From NCBI GenBank assembly GCA_002683775.1, contig NYTT01000064.1, positions 1-11,570 on the forward strand: a stretch of 11,570 nt of DNA. Reading direction: 5' to 3'. The translations under genes were made by a program, and so were the position numbers. Origin of the DNA: Flavobacteriales bacterium. Lineage in GTDB: Bacteria > Bacteroidota > Bacteroidia > Flavobacteriales > BACL11. Below, piece after piece: positions 1 to 7,450 of the stretch; the stretch's first letter is position 1, and every line of letters starts with the position of its first letter. A model generated the notes under the pieces. That model was not told where the DNA came from. It made no database searches and worked only from the letters and a program-made list of their open reading frames with translations.

Positions 1-113
1 ATTTTTGATTATTAAAATTTTAAGTAAATGTTTATCTTATAAGCGTTTTTATTATTGATTATTTCTATTGACAAATATAATGCAACAATTTTAATTATCC
101 AAATTGATTTGTT

Positions 114-121
114 TAAGTTTG
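114..121 (+). promoter_or_regulatory. Candidate -7 promoter element of uvrA
   Basis: The octamer TAAGTTTG matches the Bacteroidota -7 consensus TAnnTTTG exactly and lies 19 bases upstream of the uvrA ATG, which would give a short leader of roughly a dozen bases. No convincing TTG/TTTG -33 element is present at the usual spacing; only a T-rich stretch (about 89-92) sits there. A TTGACA-like string at 68-73 is not followed by a correctly spaced -10. The rest of 1-140 is AT-rich noncoding sequence in which I see no other feature. The call rests on the motif match and position only. Confidence 0.4.
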
Positions 122-140
122 CAAATTAGGCAAAATTTAA

Positions 141-2921
141 ATGACTGAAAAAACAAAAAATACTAGAGAGTATATTGATATCAAAGGTGCTAAATTACAT
201 AACCTAAAAAATATATCAATTAGTATTCCCAAAAACAAACTAATAGTAATCTCTGGAGTTTCAGGAAGTGGAAAATCTTCTTTGGCATTTGACACACTGT
301 TTGCTGAAGGCCAAAGAAGGTACATTGAAAGCCTATCATCATATGCACGCCAATTTCTAGGAAAACTACAGAAACCAGATGTTGATGAAATATTAGGAAT
401 TTGCCCAGCAATAGCTATTGAGCAGAAAACAACAACTAACAATCCAAGATCAACAATCGGCACCTCAACTGAGATATATGACTACTTAAAATTACTTTTT
501 GCTAGAATTGGAAAGACTTATTCGCCAATTTCAAAAAATGAAGTAAAAAAACACCAAATTAGTGATGTAGTTGATTTTATTAAAAAACAAACATTAGATT
601 CAATTGTTTTAATATTAGCAAAAAGCATTAAAAATAATAATGAGTTATTACATTCTTTAATTCAACAGGGATTTTCTAGGATATTTTTTAATAATGAAGT
701 TCATAAGATTAGAGATTTGATAAATAATCAAATATCAATTACAAACGAAGAAATTTTTATAGTAATAGACCGTATTATAATAGAAAAAGAAATTGATGAA
801 TCAAGGATAGCCGATTCAATTCAAACTGCATTTTTTGAAGGACATGGCGAATGCACATTATTTATAAATGGAGAATTAGCTTCGTTTTCAAACAGATATG
901 AATTAGATGGAATTACTTTCGAAAAACCTTCTACAAATTTATTCTCATTTAACAATCCATATGGTGCTTGCAAAGTATGTGAGGGTTATGGTTCAGTTCT
1001 GGGAATTGACAAAGAAAAGGTAATACAAAATGAAGAATTATCTGTTTATAGTGGAGTTGTAGCGTGTTGGAATGGCGAAAAACTTAAAATTTGGAAAGAT
1101 AGATTCATTACACGTTCTACAAAATATGATTTTCCTATTCATAAGCCATACAAGCTTCTTACTGAAGAAGAAAAGCTACTATTATGGGAGGGAAAGGAAA
1201 AGTGTAAAGGAATTAATCAATTCTTCAAAAAACTTGAAAGTGATAAATATAAGATTCAAAACAGAGTATTGATCGCAAGATATCGAGGGAAGACCAGATG
1301 TCATGATTGTATGGGGAGTAGACTTAGAAAAGATGCGCTTTTTGTAAAATTTGGAAATAAAAATATCGCTGAAATAAATAGTATGAATATTATTCAGGCT
1401 ATTAATTTTTTTGATAATGTAACACTAAATAATGCAGATAATAGTATCGCAGAGCGATTAATTCTAGAAATTAAAAGTAGATTATATTATTTAAATGAAG
1501 TTGGTTTGGGTTACCTGACATTAGATAGAAAATCAAATACTTTATCTGGTGGAGAATCTCAACGAATTAACCTTGCTACATCTATTGGAAGTTCACTTGT
1601 AGGCGCTATGTATATATTAGATGAACCAAGTATAGGATTGCATTCTAAAGATACAGAAAGACTTATAAAAGTGCTTAAGGAACTAAGAGATGTAGGAAAT
1701 ACTGTAATTGTGGTTGAGCATGATGAAGAAATAATGATCGAAGCGGATCAAATTATAGATATAGGTCCTGAGGCCGGACTTAATGGTGGAGAGATAATCT
1801 ATCAAGGTAAACTGAAAAATATTTTTAAAGAAGAGAAAAGCCTTACAACAAAATATTTATCAGGGAAATTAAAAATATCTATTCCTACTAAAAGAAGAAA
1901 TTTAAAAGATAAAATAGTTATAAAAAAGATAACACAACACAATTTGAAAAATTTGGACATATCTATACCTGTTGGGGGATTAACTCTGGTTACTGGAATG
2001 AGTGGCTCAGGAAAATCTACGCTAGTGAGAGATGTTTTAAGAAATGCACTTAATAATCATTTTGGCAATTTTTCAAAAGAAAACAAAAATTATAATACAA
2101 TTCAAATAACCACAAAAAATTTAACAAAATTAGAATTTATAGATCAAAACCCAATTGGAAAATCTTCTAGGTCTAACCCATCAACTTATCTTAAAGTATA
2201 TGATGATATACGTAAATTATTTGCCGCTCAGAAGTTATCAATATTAAGAAAATATACTCCGGGATACTTCTCTTTTAATGTTGATGGAGGACGTTGCGAA
2301 AATTGTAAAGGCGAAGGAGAAACTAAAATTGAAATGCAATTTATGGCAGATGTTTATCTTGAATGTACAGAATGTAAAGGCAAAAGATTTAAAAATGAAG
2401 TTTTAGAGATACAATTTGGCGATAAAAATATCTCTCAAATTTTAAACTTGTCAGTGAATGAAGCAATTACTTTTTTCAGGCAAAACAATGAGGACTCAAT
2501 AGCTAAGAAATTACAACCACTTTATGATGTTGGATTAGGGTACGTTAAATTAGGCCAATCATCTAACACTCTAAGTGGTGGCGAAGCACAGCGAATAAAA
2601 TTAGCATTATTTCTAAGTAAGGGAAATACAGCTGAAAAGACAATATTTATTTTTGACGAACCAACTACAGGACTTCACTTTCATGATATAAAAAAACTTC
2701 TTAATTCATTTCATGCGCTTATTGAGAAAGGTCATACAATTATTTGTATCGAACATAATCTTGATGTAATAAAATGTGCAGACTGGATTATTGATCTTGG
2801 ACCTGAAGGAGGTGATAATGGTGGTAAGATAGTTTTCGAAGGGACACCTGAAAATATAATTAATTCTAGAACTTCAATCACAGGCAAATTCTTGAAAAAA
2901 AAATTAGCTGATAGAGTCTAA
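141..2921 (+). CDS. uvrA: Excinuclease ABC subunit A (UvrA)
   Basis: DNA damage-recognition ATPase of nucleotide excision repair; as a dimer it loads UvrB onto lesions. The 926-residue protein is full length for the family and has both ABC modules. Module I: Walker A GVSGSGKSS (residues 39-47, Lys45), a zinc site formed by C277/C280 and C387/C390, signature LSGGE (468-472), Walker B with D494-E495, and the switch histidine in VVEHDEE. Module II: Walker A GMSGSGKST (619-627), the second zinc finger C719/C722 with C742/C745, LSGGE (811-815), Walker B D839-E840, and IEHN. The UvrB-binding and insertion region lies between the first Walker A and the first zinc site. The ATG at 141 is chosen because the family's conserved N-terminus (IxIKGAxxHNLKNI) follows within about ten residues. 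No internal stop or frameshift. The 3' end overlaps convergent ruvX by 18 bp. Bacteroidota often carry more than one uvrA; which paralogue this is cannot be settled here. Confidence 0.97.
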   Translation: MTEKTKNTREYIDIKGAKLHNLKNISISIPKNKLIVISGVSGSGKSSLAFDTLFAEGQRRYIESLSSYARQFLGKLQKPDVDEILGICPAIAIEQKTTTNNPRSTIGTSTEIYDYLKLLFARIGKTYSPISKNEVKKHQISDVVDFIKKQTLDSIVLILAKSIKNNNELLHSLIQQGFSRIFFNNEVHKIRDLINNQISITNEEIFIVIDRIIIEKEIDESRIADSIQTAFFEGHGECTLFINGELASFSNRYELDGITFEKPSTNLFSFNNPYGACKVCEGYGSVLGIDKEKVIQNEELSVYSGVVACWNGEKLKIWKDRFITRSTKYDFPIHKPYKLLTEEEKLLLWEGKEKCKGINQFFKKLESDKYKIQNRVLIARYRGKTRCHDCMGSRLRKDALFVKFGNKNIAEINSMNIIQAINFFDNVTLNNADNSIAERLILEIKSRLYYLNEVGLGYLTLDRKSNTLSGGESQRINLATSIGSSLVGAMYILDEPSIGLHSKDTERLIKVLKELRDVGNTVIVVEHDEEIMIEADQIIDIGPEAGLNGGEIIYQGKLKNIFKEEKSLTTKYLSGKLKISIPTKRRNLKDKIVIKKITQHNLKNLDISIPVGGLTLVTGMSGSGKSTLVRDVLRNALNNHFGNFSKENKNYNTIQITTKNLTKLEFIDQNPIGKSSRSNPSTYLKVYDDIRKLFAAQKLSILRKYTPGYFSFNVDGGRCENCKGEGETKIEMQFMADVYLECTECKGKRFKNEVLEIQFGDKNISQILNLSVNEAITFFRQNNEDSIAKKLQPLYDVGLGYVKLGQSSNTLSGGEAQRIKLALFLSKGNTAEKTIFIFDEPTTGLHFHDIKKLLNSFHALIEKGHTIICIEHNLDVIKCADWIIDLGPEGGDNGGKIVFEGTPENIINSRTSITGKFLKKKLADRV

Positions 2922-3317
2922 ATAACTTTGTAGAATAATTGTTGCACTAACTTCATCAACTAATGACTTATCTCTTCTTTTTGATTTTTTCAATCCACTA
3001 GCTAAAATACTTCTACTTGCAATTTTAGAAGTAAATCTCTCATCAATCATATGTACACAAATTTCAGGATATAACTTCGTAAGTCTTTTCACAAATCCAT
3101 AAACATGACCGGTGCTATCAGTTTTAGAACCATCTAAATTTTTTGGATCTCCAATTACAAAACATTCAATATTTTCTTGTAATAACAACTCTTCAATAAA
3201 ATCTTCTAGTGTATGAGTTGCAACAGTAGTTAATCCACTTGAAACTAATTGTAAAGCATCAGTAATAGCTATACCAGTGCGCTTAGTACCATAATCAATA
3301 CCTAGCGCTTTACCCAC
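2904..3317 (-). CDS. ruvX: RuvX/YqgF-family Holliday junction resolvase-like nuclease
   Basis: A 137-residue RNase H-fold protein of the YqgF/RuvX family, which is reported to act as a putative Holliday junction resolvase and/or in 5' pre-16S rRNA maturation; which role applies is not shown by sequence. Family motifs are complete: LGIDYGTKRTGIAITD at residues 5-20 (Asp8), VIGDPKNLDGS in the middle, IDERFTSK (Glu93), and RRDKSLVDEVSATIILQSYL near the C-terminus (Asp121), giving the expected acidic triad. The start is GTG; it is chosen because the preceding stop leaves no other room and the conserved motif begins five residues later. That GTG overlaps the TAG stop of the upstream protease gene as TAGTG, so translation is probably coupled. 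The 3' end runs 18 bp into convergent uvrA. No separate promoter was seen. Confidence 0.93.
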   Translation of the reverse strand: MGKALGIDYGTKRTGIAITDALQLVSSGLTTVATHTLEDFIEELLLQENIECFVIGDPKNLDGSKTDSTGHVYGFVKRLTKLYPEICVHMIDERFTSKIASRSILASGLKKSKRRDKSLVDEVSATIILQSYLDSIS

Positions 3318-6300
3318 TATTGCTTAACTATTTGATATGTAATTGATTCTGGCATCACTTTTATAGTATAATTACCTGCTGAATAGCTATGCATATCTAG
3401 TGATGATTTGACAGCTTGGTTATTCATTTTTCTGATAAGTTTGCCTTTGGCATCATAAATCTCAATATCGTGCTGCTTATCATCATTATAAGTTAAAATA
3501 AAACTGCCGAAGCTAGGATTTGGAAAAAGTTCAAAATCAAAATCTTCAATATTAACATTAGTAGATAAGCCTAAATCAATAGGAGGAAATACAATATAAT
3601 CTAACCAGGCACAGTCCTGTCCATCAGAAACAGCTCCGTCTTTATCATATTCCCACTCAAAATCGTGATTCCCAACACTCACAGGAAATGAAACAAAACT
3701 CCAAGCATTATCTATACCCGACCACTCTCCTTGTTTATTTCCATCGATGTAAAATTGTAGAAAATCATAATCTTGTTCAGATGAAACAAATTTATAAAAT
3801 GAAACTTGCCCAGGCGCAGTTACATCAACATTGATATCTAGATGAGAAACCTCACCATCAGGTAAAGATGAACCAGATTTTGTTGAGTTAACTCCTTCAT
3901 AGACATTTACATTATCTATTGTCCAAGGATAATCAATATCATTAACCCATGCAAATTGAGTAAAGTCACCTGTCTCATAATCTTCATCTATTATTCCAAT
4001 AGTTTGACTAAAAGTATTAGAGTAAGAATAGAAACCATCAGTTAAATCAAATGGAAACTGTGCAAGAGTACCAACAGGAGTATTAGGATCAATTGTAATA
4101 TTAAAATTTATTGATTGTTGTCCATTAACTGCTAAAACTGGAACATTAATAGATGATGAATTTACAGTAACGAAAGAAGAAAGACACGATAAGTCAGCTG
4201 ATAAATTAGTAATATCAGCATGACCTACATTTGTTACATCAACAATTAAATCTAAGGTCTCACCAGCATCTAACACCCCATTATTATTTCCAAGTACAGC
4301 ATCATTAACAGCAAAGTTAGTCTCATCTAAAACAGGAGCGTTAATTATAACAGTAAGATTTGAGTTCCAAGAATTTCCTAAATTATCAGTCATTGTTAAT
4401 AAAAAAGATGCAGGATGTTGATCTGGAACAAAGAAAGATACTTGAAAGCTAAATGGTGCAGGAAGTGTAGCAATCTGTGAAGCATTTATTATAGGAACAT
4501 TAACTGTATTATTAATTAAGGTTACATATGGATCATTAGATGTGATTACAACATTTACACTTGTAGCGTTATTAGAACCAACATTATGAAGGTCTATTGA
4601 CATATCTACAAGTTCATTATAGTCAGCCAATGAGTTATTATTTCCATTAACATCTGTTATTGTATTAGATGCATAAATAACATATGGTCCGTTTGGAGAT
4701 ATAATTTGAACTGCGCCTATATAAGGTTCTTTAAACTGTTTAGTAATCACAATATCTGCTACACCAACATTAGAAATGGCAGGAAAGGATAAATTTACTA
4801 CACCCGTTGCATCAGCTAACTTGGCATCTAGTAATACCCCATTCATTGATATCGCTACATAAGCATTTTCCTCAGTATTAACAGTAAAATTAGTAATACC
4901 TACAGGGCTAGCAGCAGCGTGAGAAACAACTAATGGAGTAGGCACACCAATATAAGGCATAAGTGATGGATCTCCCATTAAATGATAGATTTCCCAATAA
5001 TATTCTTCAGAACCTCCTGCTTCAGTTACCGCTAAATTGCCTGAATACATCATCTGTGAAGCGGTTATAAACCAATCGTCTTGAATTTCTCCATTCTCAT
5101 GCATAAGACAATCATAAGTAGCTAATCCTGTTCCTGAATAAGTAGGATTAGCTGATATAGAACCATTTCCTACACCCCACCAGAAGTCTTCGTTCCAGTA
5201 TGTGTTGTTGCTACCACCTATATAAGCAACAGCACCTTTATTACTTGCTCTTAATAAACCCTCACCAAAACACTCAGCAACATCAAACTTATTCGATTGA
5301 CAACAATTTCCAATCATCACTCCGTATTTATCATAATTTTGAAGGCCATTTATGTCTGAAAGTTCAAATGATGGGTCAGACCATCCAGAAGGACCACAAT
5401 GTGCAGTGTAATTAGCAAAACCTACACCATTACTAATATCTGCTATAATAGCGGGAGATGCTTGTGACATATCTGATGTGATTGGTGTTCCTGAGCCATA
5501 AAGATAATTATGTATAGTTAATCCATGGGCAATATTAAAGTAGTTATCAGTACCATAATTAATTTGCCCATTTCCATAAGTTGGCGCCATTTGAGCATCA
5601 ACTCCAGCAACAAGCACTATCTCGTCTAGATATGATGGGTCAGGAAAAGTGTATTGCTCATATGTTAATGTTTTGTTAACTTGTATTTCGACTTCCCCAG
5701 AATTAGTTGCAGACATTCTACCAAAATACATTTCAGGGTAAAAATCACCATTACCATCAAATTCACAGTAATACATGTCAGATAAATGAGAACCAGAATT
5801 TCCAGAAAAAGATGGAACCTGAGCATCATCACCAACAATTAGCAAGTAAGTCGGTGCAGGGTCTGCTAATGTAGCATTGTCGTACATGTCTTTGATAAAT
5901 GCATGAATTGAAGATGTAGTATTTCCAACTAATGGGTCATTTGTATAAGCTTCAATTACGTTAAAACCTTTTTTTGTTTTCCAATCTATTAAAGGTTGTA
6001 AAGCAGGTTGAAAGCTTGGGTCAGATACAATAACATACTTTACAGGATATGTAGTAATTAAATCTTTATCCTGAACAGGGATGTAATTTATAGAACTCTT
6101 AAACAAATGATTGAAATGTGGGGAGTAATACTTACTTATATTTGATGAATGAGATTCAAAATCTATATTTTTAAAGTTAACATTAACTTCTAATTTTGTA
6201 GTGATTACAAGTTCATTTGTAGTTGGATTATATTTAAATGGGGATAGCGATAAACGTGCTAGTTGTTGACCTCTCATTTTTCCTAATAGTTTTGTCGAAA

Positions 6301-6781
6301 CTAATTCACTTGAATGAAAATCATTTAAATCATAGTAATCCTCATTAAAATAGAAAGGTACATCTTCAGCGTTTTCACTTTTTGAAAGTGATGGTTGAGA
6401 AGGAAAAATTAAATTATCAATTCCGTAATCTGATAACGATATTATTATCTGTTCTTTCTTTGAAATAGAAACTTCAATATCAGCACCAAAGGGAACGTTA
6501 ATTAATTTTTGAATTACTGGAAGTTCAGCATTTCCATCTTTAGCATTATTACTATAACCCTCAACAATTAATTTTACAAATTCGTAAGAATCTTTTTTTA
6601 CATTTAATGTGTTAATCTCTGAAAGATAATGAACAAATGAAAATTCGGATAGTGATTTTGATGTTACTACAAACTTATTTGAATTTTCACTTAACTTAAT
6701 GTCTTTAGCATTTACAGATAGGTTAAAAGATAGTATAAATAAGATAATTAATGAAAATAAAGATTTTAAAAACTGAGTCAT
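3317..6781 (-). CDS. Gingipain-like C25 cysteine protease with T9SS sorting domain
   Basis: Predicted secreted cysteine endopeptidase of 1154 residues, exported by Sec and then T9SS. Order of parts: signal peptide 1-25; gingipain-type propeptide about 26-240, ending in a GKMRGQQLARLSLSPF-type segment (167-182); C25 catalytic domain about 245-610 with His461 (NYTAH) and Cys494 (IGNCC), separated by 33 residues as in Kgp; Ig-like C25 C-domain about 612-690; two CARDB/Ig-like domains about 692-815 and 818-930, the second with an acidic Asn/Asp-rich loop; a beta-sandwich domain about 932-1067; and a type A T9SS tail about 1078-1154 (FPNPS, GNYTIKV). The catalytic core resembles Kgp more than Rgp. 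The sorting tail argues that it is a T9SS cargo and not the sortase PorU, a C25 relative that lacks one. Cys462 directly follows the catalytic His, where gingipains have Gly. It is first in a predicted two-gene unit with ruvX. The ATG at 6781 precedes a typical signal peptide. Confidence 0.93.
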   Translation of the reverse strand: MTQFLKSLFSLIILFILSFNLSVNAKDIKLSENSNKFVVTSKSLSEFSFVHYLSEINTLNVKKDSYEFVKLIVEGYSNNAKDGNAELPVIQKLINVPFGADIEVSISKKEQIIISLSDYGIDNLIFPSQPSLSKSENAEDVPFYFNEDYYDLNDFHSSELVSTKLLGKMRGQQLARLSLSPFKYNPTTNELVITTKLEVNVNFKNIDFESHSSNISKYYSPHFNHLFKSSINYIPVQDKDLITTYPVKYVIVSDPSFQPALQPLIDWKTKKGFNVIEAYTNDPLVGNTTSSIHAFIKDMYDNATLADPAPTYLLIVGDDAQVPSFSGNSGSHLSDMYYCEFDGNGDFYPEMYFGRMSATNSGEVEIQVNKTLTYEQYTFPDPSYLDEIVLVAGVDAQMAPTYGNGQINYGTDNYFNIAHGLTIHNYLYGSGTPITSDMSQASPAIIADISNGVGFANYTAHCGPSGWSDPSFELSDINGLQNYDKYGVMIGNCCQSNKFDVAECFGEGLLRASNKGAVAYIGGSNNTYWNEDFWWGVGNGSISANPTYSGTGLATYDCLMHENGEIQDDWFITASQMMYSGNLAVTEAGGSEEYYWEIYHLMGDPSLMPYIGVPTPLVVSHAAASPVGITNFTVNTEENAYVAISMNGVLLDAKLADATGVVNLSFPAISNVGVADIVITKQFKEPYIGAVQIISPNGPYVIYASNTITDVNGNNNSLADYNELVDMSIDLHNVGSNNATSVNVVITSNDPYVTLINNTVNVPIINASQIATLPAPFSFQVSFFVPDQHPASFLLTMTDNLGNSWNSNLTVIINAPVLDETNFAVNDAVLGNNNGVLDAGETLDLIVDVTNVGHADITNLSADLSCLSSFVTVNSSSINVPVLAVNGQQSINFNITIDPNTPVGTLAQFPFDLTDGFYSYSNTFSQTIGIIDEDYETGDFTQFAWVNDIDYPWTIDNVNVYEGVNSTKSGSSLPDGEVSHLDINVDVTAPGQVSFYKFVSSEQDYDFLQFYIDGNKQGEWSGIDNAWSFVSFPVSVGNHDFEWEYDKDGAVSDGQDCAWLDYIVFPPIDLGLSTNVNIEDFDFELFPNPSFGSFILTYNDDKQHDIEIYDAKGKLIRKMNNQAVKSSLDMHSYSAGNYTIKVMPESITYQIVKQ

Positions 6782-6797
6782 AATTTATGGTTTTCTA

Positions 6798-6805
6798 CAA
6801 AAATA
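6798..6805 (-). promoter_or_regulatory. Candidate -7 promoter element of the C25 protease gene
   Basis: Read on the minus strand the octamer is TATTTTTG, an exact match to the Bacteroidota TAnnTTTG -7 consensus, 16 bases upstream of the protease ATG. No clear TTG/TTTG -33 element lies about 20 bases further upstream. It would drive the protease and, by readthrough, ruvX. Confidence 0.4.
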
Positions 6806-6916
6806 GCTAATTTATCTCATTTCTTTTAGTTTCATTTGTTAAAAATCATTGTAAGGTTCTATAATTGATTTTATGATATAAAAATTTGAAAAATAAAATT
6901 CTTTGATCAGATTTAT

Positions 6917-6952
6917 TATGCATAGCATATATTGTTATAAGTATATTACTTA
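6917..6952. promoter_or_regulatory. Two short palindromes in the divergent intergenic region (possible operator)
   Basis: Two perfect inverted repeats with 3-base spacers lie between the divergent genes: TATGC-ATA-GCATA (6917-6929) and TAAGTA-TAT-TACTTA (6938-6952). Their centres are 22 bases apart, about two helical turns. The second touches a near-consensus -7 element, TAATTTG (6951-6957), just before the ATG at 6962. In DNA this AT-rich such palindromes arise easily by chance, so the call is weak. The 180-base interval 6782-6961 holds otherwise only the candidate promoter at 6798-6805. Confidence 0.2.
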
Positions 6953-6961
6953 ATTTGTAGT

Positions 6962-7432
6962 ATGAATAAATTAATAATCCTTTTAATTTTAAGTCCATTG
7001 CTTGTATTTTCACAAAACACAACAGAATATAACGAATGGAATGTTGGTTTACCGCCAGGTGTTTCATATACTTGGGGAAAGACTATTTATTTTGATAATA
7101 ATATGCTAATTGATTATCAATACGGAATTGCTTTACCTTCAGTTGGAACTGCTAAGATTAGTTTCGGAATAGGCGGAGATAACTTTGCTACTCTTGTAGG
7201 CTTTAGGTTGTTTCCAATTTTAACTTCATTACAGTTTAATTTTAATGAGAGACATGTATTTTCCGTGGAGATTAGTCCATCAGAATATTCAGATTTTTAT
7301 AAAAAAGAACAATGGATAGTAGATCCGGAATCAGGAGAAGCAATATTTTTAGGTATGTCTGACGCTTATTATTTTGATTTTGAACATCCATCAATTTCTC
7401 CTGTGATTGTTACTTGGGGCTTACGATTTTAA
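6962..7432 (+). CDS. Small exported protein of unknown function, possibly outer-membrane beta-barrel-like
   Basis: I do not recognise this 156-residue protein. The N-terminus MNKLIILLILSPLLVFSQ is a clear Sec signal peptide, probably cleaved just before Gln18, as is usual in Bacteroidota. There is no lipobox cysteine and no further hydrophobic helix. The mature part is rich in alternating aromatic and polar residues with Gly turns (for example FGIGGDNFATLVGF and FNFNERHVFSVEIS), and it ends in WGLRF with a terminal Phe, features compatible with a small outer-membrane beta-barrel or beta-sandwich; this is inference only. The ATG at 6962 is the only start that gives a signal peptide. The next gene begins 18 bases after the stop and also encodes an exported protein, so the two probably form an operon. 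It is transcribed divergently from the C25 protease gene. A near-consensus -7 element (TAATTTG, 6951-6957) precedes it. Confidence 0.75.
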   Translation: MNKLIILLILSPLLVFSQNTTEYNEWNVGLPPGVSYTWGKTIYFDNNMLIDYQYGIALPSVGTAKISFGIGGDNFATLVGFRLFPILTSLQFNFNERHVFSVEISPSEYSDFYKKEQWIVDPESGEAIFLGMSDAYYFDFEHPSISPVIVTWGLRF

Positions 7433-7450
7433 CAAAAAATATTATAAGAC

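Noticed and set aside
68..80. TTGACA followed by TATAAT-like bases upstream of uvrA as a sigma70 promoter.
   Set aside because: The two elements are almost adjacent, far from the required 16-18 base spacing, and Bacteroidota use a different consensus.
137..463. Minus-strand open frames within uvrA (137-463 and 220-411).
   Set aside because: They lie opposite a fully conserved UvrA N-terminus, have no recognisable motif and are explained as shadows of uvrA codon use.
1072..1272. Plus-strand 66-codon open frame inside uvrA in another frame.
   Set aside because: The uvrA frame here encodes the conserved zinc-site region without interruption; the alternative product has no protein-like features.
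5200..5415. Plus-strand open frame opposite the C25 catalytic domain.
   Set aside because: It is antisense to the catalytic Cys/His region, and its His/Gln-rich low-complexity product looks like a shadow.
3317..6781. The C25 protein as the T9SS sortase PorU.
   Set aside because: It carries its own C-terminal sorting domain and a Kgp-like catalytic core with extra Ig-like domains, which fits a secreted cargo protease better.
6846..7067. Minus-strand 73-codon frame spanning the divergent intergenic region.
   Set aside because: It overlaps the start of the signal-peptide gene at 6962, has no motif, and would occupy the region holding the candidate regulatory sequences.
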